A stretch of 64,000 nt of DNA from Actinomadura luzonensis (GTDB lineage: Bacteria > Actinomycetota > Actinomycetes > Streptosporangiales > Streptosporangiaceae), in NCBI RefSeq assembly GCF_022664455.2, contig NZ_JAKRKC020000003.1, forward strand, positions 1-64,000, written 5' to 3'. The position numbers and the translations under genes were made by a program. Shown here piece by piece: positions 31,386 to 39,589 of the stretch (position 1 is the first letter of the stretch; each line of letters begins with the position of its first letter). The notes beneath the pieces are model-generated. The model saw only the letters and a program-made list of their open reading frames with translations, was not told the DNA's origin and did not search any database.

Positions 31386-31793
31386 ACCCCGCCCGCCTTC
31401 CGGCTCCTCATCGCCCTCCTGGTCATCCTCAACCGGGAGGAGACGGTCGAGGCGTTCACCGGCCGCGCCTTCGCGCCGACCCGGGCCGCCGTCGGGGGAG
31501 GCGTCGCCGGCTCACTCGTCGTGCACGTCCTGATGGCCGCGCTCCACCTCCTGCTCGCGTGGGAGCTCCCGGCGGGGCGGCGCTGGGCGCGGGTGGTGGC
31601 GACGGTCGCGCTCGCGTACACCGTGGTCGCCGTGCTCCTCTGGGCCCCGGCCCGCGCACATCGCGCGTCGCCGCTGACGCCGGCACCGGACGACCCCGCG
31701 ACGTCGCCGGCTCTCACCTCGCCTGGCGGCGCTTCCGAGGCGCGGCGGAGCGGGGCGGCTGGGCGCGCATGTGGTCGCGCACGCGGGACATGA
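31386..31793 (+). pseudogene. Start-less membrane-protein ORF remnant after the exporter
   Basis: Directly after the exporter stop, the same reading frame stays open for 135 codons. It reads as a plausible small membrane protein: FRLLIALLVILNREE, then GSLVVHVLMAALHLLLAWEL, then WARVVATVALAYTVVAVLLW, each hydrophobic and separated by charged turns. The first in-frame ATG/GTG appears only at 31521, after the first hydrophobic segment, and has no ribosome site. It could be a decayed gene fragment or, less likely, a readthrough tail of the exporter. Its end overlaps the convergent MarR gene. No family is recognised. Confidence 0.4.
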
Positions 31794-32244
31794 TGTCGCC
31801 GAGGTGGTGCAGGTCGTCATCGGCCAGCGCGTCGAACAGCAGGCGCCGGACGACCTCCACGTGCCCCGGCAGGAGGCGCCGGACCAGGGCCGCGCCCTTG
31901 TCGGTGATGGTGACCAGGATGGCCCGCTCGTCCTCGGGGAAGGTGCCACGGCTGATGAGGCCGGCCTTCTCCAGCAGCCCGGCCTGGTACGTCAGCCCGC
32001 TCCGGCTGTAGACGACCCCGTCGGCGAGCTGCGTCATGGTGAGCGGCCCGCCGGCGTCGGTGAGGCGGGCGAGGAGCTGGAACTGCACGTAGCTGAGGTC
32101 CCCTTCGGCGCGCAACTGCTGCTCGACGCCGTGCTGGAGCAGGCTGACGGCTTCCATGAGCGCGAAGTAGGCGCCCAGCTGCCGGGGCGCGAGCGGTTCG
32201 ACGCCGTCGGCGTCCGGGTCGGCGCCCGCGTGCGTGTCGGTCAT
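31714..32244 (-). CDS. MarR-family transcriptional regulator
   Basis: A 176-residue winged-helix repressor. The core runs LSYVQFQLLARLTDAGGPLTMTQLADGVVYSRSGLTYQAGLLEKAGLI with the wing FPEDERAILVTITDKG. ATG 32244 has GGAGG almost touching it, which is unusually close, but a longer start at 32379 would run through the operator sites. It is divergent from a quinone-oxidoreductase gene across 133 bp containing three copies of a palindromic site, so it very likely represses both genes. The inducer is unknown; MarR proteins with this arrangement often sense oxidants or phenolics. Confidence 0.88.
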   Translation of the reverse strand: MTDTHAGADPDADGVEPLAPRQLGAYFALMEAVSLLQHGVEQQLRAEGDLSYVQFQLLARLTDAGGPLTMTQLADGVVYSRSGLTYQAGLLEKAGLISRGTFPEDERAILVTITDKGAALVRRLLPGHVEVVRRLLFDALADDDLHHLGDIMSRVRDHMRAQPPRSAAPRKRRQAR

Positions 32245-32258
32245 TCCTCCACCGTATC

Positions 32259-32357
32259 TGCTTCGAATTCGTAGCAAGGTGACGAAGGTCACTCCCTCCG
32301 AGGGTATCGCTTCGAAATCGAAGCAAGTTACTCTCAAAGTGCTTCGAGTTCGAAGCA
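32259..32357. promoter_or_regulatory. Three palindromic MarR operator copies
   Basis: Three 18-bp sites share the core GCTTCGANNTCGAAGC: TGCTTCGAATTCGTAGCA at 32259-32276, CGCTTCGAAATCGAAGCA at 32308-32325 and TGCTTCGAGTTCGAAGCA at 32340-32357. The second and third are near-perfect dyads 32 bp apart (about three helical turns); the first is 49 bp from the second. They fill the gap between the MarR gene and the oxidoreductase. Confidence 0.85.
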
Positions 32358-32377
32358 CAACGGTGAGGAGATCAGTC

Positions 32378-33310
32378 ATGAAGGCAGTGCGTTACCACTC
32401 GTACGGCGACAGCCGGGTCCTGGTGCACGAGGACGCCGAGCGGCCGGTGGCCGGGCCGGGCCAGGTCGTGGTGAAGGTGGCCGGCACCTCGTTCAACCCG
32501 GTGGACCTCGCGATCCGCGCCGGGCACCTGGCGCAGGTGTTCCCGGTGGACTTCCCGCACATCCCGAACTTCGACGTGGCGGGCGTCGTCACCGAGGCCG
32601 GCGAGGGCGTCACCCGCTGGCGGCCCGGGGACGCCGTGGTGGCCTTCCTCCCCATGGCCGCACCCGGAGCCGCCGCCGAGTACGTCGCCGCCCCGGCCGA
32701 CGCGCTGGCCGCCGCACCCCGCACCGGCGACCTCGCCGACGCCGCCGCGCTGCCCGCGACCGGGCTGACGGCGTGGCAGTCGCTGTTCGAGCACGGCGGG
32801 CTGACGGCGGGCCAGAGCGTGCTCATCCACGGGGCGGGCGGCGCGGTCGGCGGGTACGCCGTCCAGCTCGCCAAGCGGGCCGGAGCCGTCGTGACCGCGA
32901 CGGCCGGCCCGCGCAGCATCGAGCGCGTCCGTTCCTACGGAGCCGACCGCGTCCTGGACCGCACCGCCGTGGCGTTGCCGGAGGCGGCGGCCGAGCAGCG
33001 GTTCGACGTCGTGCTCAACCTGGCGCCCACCAGCCCGGAGGAGACCGCGCGGCTCGTGGACCTGGTCGCGGACGGCGGCGCGTTCGTCAGCACCACCACG
33101 CCGGGGCCGGAGGACGCGGGGCGCGGCGTGCGGACCGTGCGGGTCTTCGCCCGCAGCGACGCCGCCCAGCTCGCCGAGCTGGTCGCCCGGGTGGACGCCG
33201 GTGAGCTGCGCATCCACGTGGCCGGCCGGCGTCCGCTGGCCGACCTGGCCGCCGTGCACGACGAGGCGGCCTCGGGGCGGCTGGCGGGCAAGACCGTCCT
33301 CGTCCCGTGA
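32378..33310 (+). CDS. Zinc-independent NADPH:quinone oxidoreductase (MDR family)
   Basis: A 310-residue medium-chain dehydrogenase/reductase. The GroES-like N-terminal half has SFNPVDLAIRAGHL and FDVAGVVTEAG; the Rossmann half has the NADPH motif VLIHGAGGAVGGYAVQLAK near residue 150. The zinc-binding cysteines of alcohol dehydrogenases are absent, which fits quinone oxidoreductases or enone reductases. ATG 32378 follows GAGGAG by 7 nt. Three MarR sites lie directly upstream, so it is probably induced by the ligand of the divergent MarR protein. The actual substrate is unknown. Confidence 0.9.
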   Translation: MKAVRYHSYGDSRVLVHEDAERPVAGPGQVVVKVAGTSFNPVDLAIRAGHLAQVFPVDFPHIPNFDVAGVVTEAGEGVTRWRPGDAVVAFLPMAAPGAAAEYVAAPADALAAAPRTGDLADAAALPATGLTAWQSLFEHGGLTAGQSVLIHGAGGAVGGYAVQLAKRAGAVVTATAGPRSIERVRSYGADRVLDRTAVALPEAAAEQRFDVVLNLAPTSPEETARLVDLVADGGAFVSTTTPGPEDAGRGVRTVRVFARSDAAQLAELVARVDAGELRIHVAGRRPLADLAAVHDEAASGRLAGKTVLVP

Positions 33311-33330
33311 CCTCTGGGGGCAGCGGTGGC

Positions 33331-33361
33331 CGCGACGCCTCGTCCTGAGGCAGGCGTCGCG
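33331..33361 (+). terminator. Hairpin terminator after the quinone oxidoreductase
   Basis: CGCGACGCCT at 33331-33340 pairs perfectly with AGGCGTCGCG at 33352-33361 across an 11-nt loop, 21 nt after the oxidoreductase stop. There is no T-run. The rest of the gap up to 33537 shows no further feature that I can support. Confidence 0.55.
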
Positions 33362-33537
33362 TCCCCGCCAGGGGATTCCCGGCGACGCGGCGAGATCCCG
33401 CGCCCCCGGGACAAGTCCGGCCGCTCCAGCCTGGTCCGCCAGCGCAGATGAGACCGGCTCATGTTCGGTATTGCCCAACCACCGGCCGCGATGGATGCTT
33501 GCGGCAACCCCGGTACCGGCACCTGGGAGGTGGTCCC

Positions 33538-35292
33538 GTGCTCCACCGACTCGCCCACAGGACGGCCGCCGCCGTCCTCCTGCTGACCGGCGCGCTGATC
33601 GCGCCCGCCGCCCCGGCTCTCGCCGGCAGCCCAGCCCTGACCGACAGCCCAGCCCTGGCCGGCAGCCCAACCGGCGCCGGCAGCCCAGCCCTGGCCGGCA
33701 GCCCAACCCGCGCCGGCAGCCCAGCCCTGGCCGGCCTCCCGGCCATGACCGGCGAGGGCGCGGCACGGGCGCGGGTCGCGGCCGCGCGCGCCGTGGCCGC
33801 CGCCGACGCCCCGGTGAGCGGCTTCGTCGACGCCCACGCGCACCTGTTCTCCTACGAGGCGTTCGGCGGGCTGCTCATGTGCGGCAAGCCGTTCGACCCC
33901 GGGGGCATCGCACGCGCCCTGACCGACTGCCTCGACCACTACCCCAACGGCGAACTGGCCTGGTACGAGAACTTCACCCGCACCGGCTCCCCGACCGGCA
34001 CCCACGACCCGGTGGGCTGGCCGACGTTCCGCGACTGGCCCGCCTACGACTCGCTGACCCACCAGCAGGCGTACTACACGTGGGTCGAGCGCGCCTGGCG
34101 GGCCGGTCTGCGGGTGCTGGTCAACGACCTGGTGGCCAACCGGCAGCTCTGCGCGATCTACCCGCTGAAGAAGTACTCCTGCGGCGAGATGGCCTCCATC
34201 CGCCTCCAGGCTCAGCGGGCCCGCGAGCTGCAGGACCACATCGACGCGGAGGCGGGCGGCCCCGGGCAGGGCTGGTTCCGCATCGTGAACGACCCCGCCG
34301 AGGCCAGGCGGGTGATCGCGGCGGGCAAGCTGGCCGTCGTCCTCGGGATCGAGACGTCCGAGCCGTTCGGCTGCCGCCAGGTCCTCGGCGTCCCGCAGTG
34401 CACGAAGGCGCAGATCGACCGCGGCCTCGACGAGATGTACGCGCTCGGCGTGCGCAGCATGTTCGTCTGCCACAAGTACGACAACGCCCTGTGCGGCGTG
34501 CGCTTCGACTCCGGCACCCAGGGCGCGATCGTGAACGTCGGCAACCTGCTCGCCACCGGCTCCTTCTGGCAGGCCCGCACCTGCACCGGCCCGCAGCACG
34601 ACAACACGATCGACCCGGCCGGCGTGCTCCCCGACCAGATCGCGCGACTGCTGCCCCCGGGCGTGTCGCTGCCGCTGTACCCGCCCGCCCCGCACTGCAA
34701 CACCCGCGGCCTGACCGCGCTCGGCGAGTACATGGTGCAGGGCATGATCCGGCGCGGCATGCTGGTGGAGCTCGACCACATGAGCGTCAAGGCCGCCGCC
34801 CGCACGCTCGACCTGCTGGAGGCCGCCCGCTACCCGGGCGTGATCTCCTCCCACAGCTGGGCCGACCCGGGCTTCTTCGCCCGGATCTACGCTCTCGGCG
34901 GGATGATCACGCAGTACGGTCACGACGCCGCCGACTTCGTCGCCGAGTGGCGGCGCACGGTCCCGCTGCGGCAGCAGTACCAGGTCGCCGGCTACGGCTA
35001 CGGCTCGGACGTCAACGGCATGGGCCGGCTGCCCGCCCCGCGCGCCGGCAACGCCGCGAACCCGGTGACGTACCCGTTCACCTCCTACGACGGCAGCGCG
35101 CGCCTCGACCGGCTGCGCACCGGCGACCGCGTCTGGGACGTCAACGTGGACGGCGTCGCCAACTACGGCCTCTATCCGGACTGGATCGAGGACATGCGCC
35201 TGATCGCCGGCCCCGACCTGGTCCGCGACCTCGCGGCGGGGGCCGAGTCGTATCTGCGGACGTGGGAGGGGGCCGTCAGATCGGCCGGGTGA
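33538..35292 (+). CDS. Secreted amidohydrolase, M19 (membrane dipeptidase)-like
   Basis: A 584-residue exported enzyme. GTG 33538 is preceded by GGGAGG at a 7-nt distance and gives a signal peptide (LAHRTAAAVLLLTGALIAP, cleavage after about residue 27). A Gly-Ser-Pro-Ala repeat linker spans about 28-68. The catalytic part starts at FVDAHAHLFSYE (metal-binding HxH) and contains VLGIETSEPFG, SMFVCHKYDNALCGVRF, VELDHMSVKAAARTLD and SSHSWADPG, all consistent with a metal-dependent TIM-barrel amidohydrolase of the M19/renal-dipeptidase group. About ten Cys residues in the mature part suggest disulfides. It stands alone, with no obvious partner. Substrate unknown. Confidence 0.8.
   Translation: MLHRLAHRTAAAVLLLTGALIAPAAPALAGSPALTDSPALAGSPTGAGSPALAGSPTRAGSPALAGLPAMTGEGAARARVAAARAVAAADAPVSGFVDAHAHLFSYEAFGGLLMCGKPFDPGGIARALTDCLDHYPNGELAWYENFTRTGSPTGTHDPVGWPTFRDWPAYDSLTHQQAYYTWVERAWRAGLRVLVNDLVANRQLCAIYPLKKYSCGEMASIRLQAQRARELQDHIDAEAGGPGQGWFRIVNDPAEARRVIAAGKLAVVLGIETSEPFGCRQVLGVPQCTKAQIDRGLDEMYALGVRSMFVCHKYDNALCGVRFDSGTQGAIVNVGNLLATGSFWQARTCTGPQHDNTIDPAGVLPDQIARLLPPGVSLPLYPPAPHCNTRGLTALGEYMVQGMIRRGMLVELDHMSVKAAARTLDLLEAARYPGVISSHSWADPGFFARIYALGGMITQYGHDAADFVAEWRRTVPLRQQYQVAGYGYGSDVNGMGRLPAPRAGNAANPVTYPFTSYDGSARLDRLRTGDRVWDVNVDGVANYGLYPDWIEDMRLIAGPDLVRDLAAGAESYLRTWEGAVRSAG
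33619..33745. repeat. In-frame tandem repeat encoding a Gly-Ser-Pro-Ala linker
   Basis: Units related to GCCGGCAGCCCAGCCCTG recur about six times just after the signal-peptide region of the secreted amidohydrolase and encode AGSPAL/AGSPT repeats. Units are multiples of three, so the frame is kept. Confidence 0.85.
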
Positions 35293-35513
35293 GCGTGACC
35301 TCGTGGGCTCGAACCCCCGCCCTGCCCGCGCAGCTCCTCGGCCACCCGCATGCTGACCAGCACGGCCACGACCGCCCCCGGCCGCAGCTCGTCGGGACGA
35401 CGCAACTGGGCGTGGGGGTCGCGCCGGCCGCCGTCCTCGCGGAAGAGCGCGGCGGCCGACCGGATGAGCGCGGGGACGTCCTCGGGCCGGGCGACGCTGA
35501 TGAAGGTCTCCAT
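35276..35513 (-). pseudogene. Decayed GNAT acetyltransferase
   Basis: The first 37 codons from ATG 35513 read METFISVARPEDVPALIRS and continue to FREDGGRRDP, a normal start for a GNAT enzyme. The following frame keeps a beta4 and start-of-CoA-loop piece (VLVSMRVAEELRGQG) but loses the rest of the domain. A proper GNAT-like tail (AHEVTLTRPI, then stop at 35276) appears in a different frame. Together they span about 78 codons instead of about 145-160, which points to internal deletions plus a frameshift. It lies between two convergent intact genes. Confidence 0.6.
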
Positions 35514-35523
35514 GCCGCCGAGG

Positions 35524-36393
35524 CTAATGATCTTGATTGATCATGGAAATGCCCTCCTGCGGAGCCGTCCAGCCGGCGAGGAGCTGAAGGGCCTCGGCGG
35601 TGGCCGAGCCGGGCTCGACGTTGTAGACGCACAGGGTCTGCTCGGCGTCGCCGGCCGGCTGCAGCGACTCGTAGGAGAAGTGCAGCTCGCCGACGAGCGG
35701 ATGGTGGTAGGTCTTGGAGCCGTGGGTGCGGCGCAGCACCCGGTGGTCGGTCCACCAGGTGCTGAACTCGGGCGAGCGCAGCGTGAGCTCGCCCACCAGG
35801 TCGGCGAGCCGGCGGTCCTCCGGGTAGCGGCCGGCTTCGAGCCGCAGGACGGCGACGGTCTCGGCGGCGATGCGCGCCCAGTCGCCGGTGCGCTCGCGGG
35901 CCTCGGGGTCGAGGAGGTACCAGCGGGCGAGGTTGCGCCGCGGCACCGGCAGGGCCTCGAAGTCGGTCAGGACCTCGCGGGCCAGGCGGTTGGCGGCCAG
36001 CACGTCGGTGCGGCGGCCGAGGATGAACGCGGGCACGTGGTCGAGCGTCTGCAACATCAGGTGCAGCCCCGGCCGCACCCGCTGCGGGCTGACCGGGGCC
36101 GGCGCCCGGCGGCCCGGCCGCGTCAGCAGGTCGGCCAGGTGCTCGCGTTCGACGGCGTCGAGCTGGAGCGCCTGCGCGAGGGCCGCGGTGACCTCGGGCG
36201 ACGGGTTGCCGGCGCGGCCCTGTTCGAGGCGGGTGTAGTACTCGGTGCTGACCCTGGCCAGGCGGGCGACCTCGTCGCGGCGCAGGCCGGGCACGCGGCG
36301 TGGACGGCCGTCGGCCGGCAGCCCGGTGCTCTCGGGGGTGATGCGGGCGCGGCGGGAGCGGAGGAAGTCGGCGAGCTCGCGGCTACGGTCCAT
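35524..36393 (-). CDS. Helix-turn-helix regulator with MmyB-like ligand domain
   Basis: A 289-residue regulator. The N-terminal XRE-type helix-turn-helix (RELADFLRSRRARI and RRDEVARLARVSTEYYTRLEQGR) is followed by an MmyB-like PAS-type domain (VPAFILGRRTDVLAANRLA, NLARWYLLDPEAR, DHRVLRRTHGSKTYHHPLVGEL, and a tail ending in AEALQLLAGW). This is a common actinomycete family that usually controls a divergent oxidoreductase. ATG 36393 is chosen, though GGGAGG is very close; ATG 36402 is the alternative. It is divergent from an SDR gene, its probable target. Confidence 0.88.
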   Translation of the reverse strand: MDRSRELADFLRSRRARITPESTGLPADGRPRRVPGLRRDEVARLARVSTEYYTRLEQGRAGNPSPEVTAALAQALQLDAVEREHLADLLTRPGRRAPAPVSPQRVRPGLHLMLQTLDHVPAFILGRRTDVLAANRLAREVLTDFEALPVPRRNLARWYLLDPEARERTGDWARIAAETVAVLRLEAGRYPEDRRLADLVGELTLRSPEFSTWWTDHRVLRRTHGSKTYHHPLVGELHFSYESLQPAGDAEQTLCVYNVEPGSATAEALQLLAGWTAPQEGISMINQDH

Positions 36394-36450
36394 GCCTCCC
36401 ATTGTCGCCGCGCCGGGCCGGCCGAGCGCCGGCGTAGGTGGCCCTGCCAG

Positions 36451-36474
36451 TACCTGCCTCACCGTTACCTGCCT
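36451..36474. promoter_or_regulatory. Direct repeats in the MmyB-like regulator/SDR gap
   Basis: TACCTGCCT occurs twice (36451-36459 and 36466-36474), in the same orientation with a 15-bp period, inside the 184-bp gap between the divergent regulator and SDR genes. The position suits an operator or promoter element, but no protein-binding consensus is known to me for this family. Confidence 0.35.
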
Positions 36475-36577
36475 GGTCAGGGCCCGCTCGGCGGCCCCCG
36501 ACCGGGTCGCGGGCTGGTGTGCTTGAGGGGCGGGCCTCCCACGGCTCGACCCTCCGTACGACGAAAGGCACACGCTC

Positions 36578-37354
36578 ATGACCACGCAGACCCCTGCCCG
36601 TCCCCTCGCCGGCCGCGTGGCGGTCGTCACCGGCGCCTCCAGCGGCATCGGCGAGGCCACCGCCGAGCACCTGGCCGCGCTCGGCGCGCGCGTCGCGGTG
36701 CTGGCCCGGCGCGCGGACCGGCTGGACGACCTGGTCGCCCGCATCCGGCGCGACGGCGGCGAGGCCCTGGCCGTCGCCGCCGACGTGACCGACGCGGCGG
36801 CGGTGCGCTCGGCCGCCGGCCGGGTGGCCGCCGAGCTGGGCGTCGCCGGCCTGCTCTTCAACAACGCGGGCGTCATGCTTCCCGCGCCGGTCGAGGAGCT
36901 GGCCACCGACCAGTGGCAGCACCAGATCGACCTCAACATCACGGGGCTGATGAACGCCATCGCCGCGTTCGTCCCCCAGCTCGTCGAGGCGGCCGGCAAG
37001 GACGGCGTGGCCGACCTCATCAACACCTCGTCGATCGCGGCCCAGAACATCTTCCCGAACTTCGCCGTCTATTCCGCCTCCAAGGCGTACGTCACCCACC
37101 TGTCCCGGCACCTGCGGGCCGAGCTGGGGGCGAAGAACGTGCGCGTGTCGGCGGTCGAGCCGGGCATCGTCGGCACCGAGCTGCAGAGCCACGTCACCGA
37201 CGAGGGGGCGCGCGCGTGGCTGGAGGGCTCCCGGCAGGAGATGGAGTGGCTGACGCCGGAGGACGTCGCGGCGACGGTGGGCTTCGTCGCGTCGCTGCCG
37301 CCCCGCGCGAACCTCCAGCAGGTCACCCTCATGCCGACCGGGCAGGCGAGCTGA
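36578..37354 (+). CDS. Short-chain dehydrogenase/reductase (SDR)
   Basis: A 258-residue classical SDR. The cofactor motif TGASSGIG lies near residues 20-27, NNAG near 96, and the catalytic Ser followed by YSASK (Tyr/Lys) near 150-170. Acidic/basic residues after beta2 (ARRADR) favour NADP. It is divergent from an MmyB-like regulator that probably controls it. The substrate cannot be told from sequence; many close family members act on small alcohols and ketones. Confidence 0.9.
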   Translation: MTTQTPARPLAGRVAVVTGASSGIGEATAEHLAALGARVAVLARRADRLDDLVARIRRDGGEALAVAADVTDAAAVRSAAGRVAAELGVAGLLFNNAGVMLPAPVEELATDQWQHQIDLNITGLMNAIAAFVPQLVEAAGKDGVADLINTSSIAAQNIFPNFAVYSASKAYVTHLSRHLRAELGAKNVRVSAVEPGIVGTELQSHVTDEGARAWLEGSRQEMEWLTPEDVAATVGFVASLPPRANLQQVTLMPTGQAS

Positions 37355-37368
37355 CCCGCCCGGCTCGT

Positions 37369-37983
37369 TCACATGTCGGTCGAACGTCCGAGGTAGGTGA
37401 CCGGGCCCGGGTCGGGGACGTCGATCACGTGGAAGCCGACCCGGTCGTAGAAGGCGCGGGCCCGGGTGTTCGCGGTGAGCATGCACAGGTGCAGGGCGGG
37501 CACGCCGCCGGCCGCGAGCGCCCGGCAGAGCGTGGTCATCAGGGCCCGCCCGTGCCCGGCCCGCTGGTAGCCGGGCAGCAGGTTCATGTGCAGGTGGGCG
37601 GGGTAGGCGGCGACCTCGGGGAGGATCATCCGCTCCGGGTCGTGCATGAGGGCGACCATCTCCTCCGAGGGCGTGGCCGGCGGGTGCTCCGGAGGCGGGT
37701 AGCGGTCGATGAGCTTGGGCAGCCACTCCTCCCGGTAGGCCCGGACGAAGGCGGGCGTGTCGGCGCAGCCGACGATGTAGCCGACCGCCTGCCCGCCGTC
37801 GTCGGCCACGAAGGCGAAGCCGGGCTCGAGGTGCACGTAGGGCGCGGCGAAGATGCTGGGCATGAGGTCGAGGTCGGGGTAGAGCTCGCGCGAGTCCTCG
37901 CCGGCGTCGGCGGTCCGTACGCAGATGTCGTAGAGGGCTTCCTTGTCGGTCGCGTGCCGGTACGGCCTGATGGTGACGGTCAT
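37369..37983 (-). CDS. GNAT-family acetyltransferase
   Basis: A 204-residue single-domain acetyltransferase. It starts TVTIRPYRHATDKEALYDIC and has the acetyl-CoA loop NLLPGYQRAGHGRALM near residue 140 and the late motif ANTRARAFYDRVGFHVI. An insertion of about 40 residues between the first strands (around the YPPPEHPP segment) is typical of the subgroup that also occurs fused to glycoside hydrolases. It starts only 5 nt after the stop of the N-acyl-D-amino-acid deacylase gene, so it is the last gene of that catabolic operon. Substrate unknown; an amine released in the pathway is an obvious candidate. Confidence 0.85.
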   Translation of the reverse strand: MTVTIRPYRHATDKEALYDICVRTADAGEDSRELYPDLDLMPSIFAAPYVHLEPGFAFVADDGGQAVGYIVGCADTPAFVRAYREEWLPKLIDRYPPPEHPPATPSEEMVALMHDPERMILPEVAAYPAHLHMNLLPGYQRAGHGRALMTTLCRALAAGGVPALHLCMLTANTRARAFYDRVGFHVIDVPDPGPVTYLGRSTDM

Positions 37984-37988
37984 GCGGC

Positions 37989-39557
37989 TCAGGCTGACAG
38001 GCTGGGAGCGCTCCCAACAAGCCTCCGGAGGGCGCGGCCGCGGCGTTCCTCCGTGACGCGCCCGTCGCGCAGCGCCGGCACGCCGCCGACCAGCACGTGC
38101 CGCACGCCCTCCGCGTACTGCCACGGGTCGGCGAACGTGGCCAGGTCGGCGACCGCGCCCGGGTCGAGGACCGCGAGATCGGCCACCTGGCCGGGCGCCA
38201 CCGTGCCGCGATCGGCCAGGCCGAGGCGGGAGGCGGGCAGCGAGGTCATCTTGCGTACCGCCTCGGCCAGGGTGACGACCTCGCGCTCCCGGACATAACG
38301 GCCGAGAACGCGAGCGAAGGTGCCGAAGCTGCGCGGATGCGGATGACCGGGCCCGGGGGCGCGCAGCACCCAGCCGTCGCTGGCCACGGCGCTCGCGGGG
38401 TGGCGGAGCACGGCGTCCACGTCCCGCTCCGCCATCGCGTGGTTGACGATCTCGACCTGGGCCCGGTGCGCGGCCAGCACGTCCAGCACGGCGGCGGCCG
38501 GCTCGACGCCGGTGTCGCGGGCGATGTCGGCGATGCTGTCGCCGACGCGGCTCTCGTACGGGCCGGGCGGCAGCGAGGCGATGACCACGCCCTCCGGCAG
38601 GAACGTGCGCCCGACGGCCGGACGCAGGTCGGCGAGCACCCGTTCCCGGGTGGCCGGGTCGGCGAGGCGCTCCAGCAGGGCGGGCACGCCGCCGTCGAGC
38701 GCCCATCCCGGCAGGCGGGAGGTGAGCGTGGTGGAGGAGGCGGTGTAGGGGTAGACGTCGCAGGCCACGTCGAAGCCGTCCGCGACGGCCTGGTCGATCA
38801 TCGCCAGGGCCGTGGCGACCTTGCCGTGGTTCGCCGGGCCCATGGCCTTGAGGTGCGAGATCTGCAGCCGCACGCCGGAGGCGCGGGCGGCGGCGACGGC
38901 CTCCTCCACGGCCTCGACCAGCCGGTCGCCCTCGTCGCGCATGTGGGTGGCGTAGAGCAGGCCGTGCCGGGCGGCCTCGGTGGCGAGCGCGACCACCTCC
39001 TCGGCCCCGGCGAACGAGCCCGGCGCGTAGATCAGCCCGGTGGACAGCCCGAACGCGCCCTGCCCGGCCGCCTCCGCCAGCAGCTCGCGCATGCGGGCCA
39101 GCTCGGCGGGCTCGGCCGGGCGGCGTTCCTGGCCGAGCACGGCGGCCCGCAGCGCGCCGTGCCCGACGAGCGGCGCGATGTTGACGGCCGGCCGGGCAGC
39201 GTCCACGGCGTCGGCGAACAGGCCGAACTCGCGGTACGGGCCCTCGTGCGCGGGGAACGGCGACATGCCGCAGTTGCCGGTGACGAGGGTGGTGACGCCC
39301 TGCCGCAGGCACGCCTCGGCCTCGGGCGCGTCGATGACGGTGAAGTCGGCGTGCGAGTGCAGGTCGACGAAGCCGGGGGTGACGACCAGCCCGGTGGCGT
39401 CGAGGACGTCCGCCGCCGGGGCCCCCGCGTCCGCGGCACCCTCGCTCACCTCGGTGACGCGGCCGTCCCTGATGCCGACGTCGGCCCGGCGCGGCGGGGC
39501 GCCGGTGCCGTCGACCAGGGTGCCGCCGGTGATCAGGACGTCGTAAGGGGCGCTCAC
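37989..39557 (-). CDS. N-acyl-D-amino-acid deacylase family amidohydrolase
   Basis: A 522-residue metal-dependent amidohydrolase. It has the DHOase/D-aminoacylase layout: a beta-sandwich start (YDVLITGGTLVDGTG), the metal motif VVTPGFVDLHSHADF, then TTLVTGNCGMSPFP, LYATHMRDEGDRLVEAVEEA, LQISHLKAMG, the late catalytic segment SDGWVLR and a C-terminal sandwich strand. The enzyme class removes an acyl group from N-acyl-D-amino acids (D-aminoacylase) or cleaves related cyclic amides. GTG 39557 has GAGGAGAG about 6 nt upstream. It lies in an operon after a permease and a fold-III decarboxylase, suggesting breakdown of an imported acylated or D-configured amino-acid derivative. Confidence 0.87.
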   Translation of the reverse strand: MSAPYDVLITGGTLVDGTGAPPRRADVGIRDGRVTEVSEGAADAGAPAADVLDATGLVVTPGFVDLHSHADFTVIDAPEAEACLRQGVTTLVTGNCGMSPFPAHEGPYREFGLFADAVDAARPAVNIAPLVGHGALRAAVLGQERRPAEPAELARMRELLAEAAGQGAFGLSTGLIYAPGSFAGAEEVVALATEAARHGLLYATHMRDEGDRLVEAVEEAVAAARASGVRLQISHLKAMGPANHGKVATALAMIDQAVADGFDVACDVYPYTASSTTLTSRLPGWALDGGVPALLERLADPATRERVLADLRPAVGRTFLPEGVVIASLPPGPYESRVGDSIADIARDTGVEPAAAVLDVLAAHRAQVEIVNHAMAERDVDAVLRHPASAVASDGWVLRAPGPGHPHPRSFGTFARVLGRYVREREVVTLAEAVRKMTSLPASRLGLADRGTVAPGQVADLAVLDPGAVADLATFADPWQYAEGVRHVLVGGVPALRDGRVTEERRGRALRRLVGSAPSLSA

Positions 39558-39589
39558 GCGATGCTCTCCTCGAGAAGGGTTCCGGACGG

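Noticed and set aside
35527..35544. Dyad ATGATC-TTGATT-GATCAT
   Set aside because: It lies within the last codons of the MmyB-like regulator (MINQDH) and has no promoter beside it.
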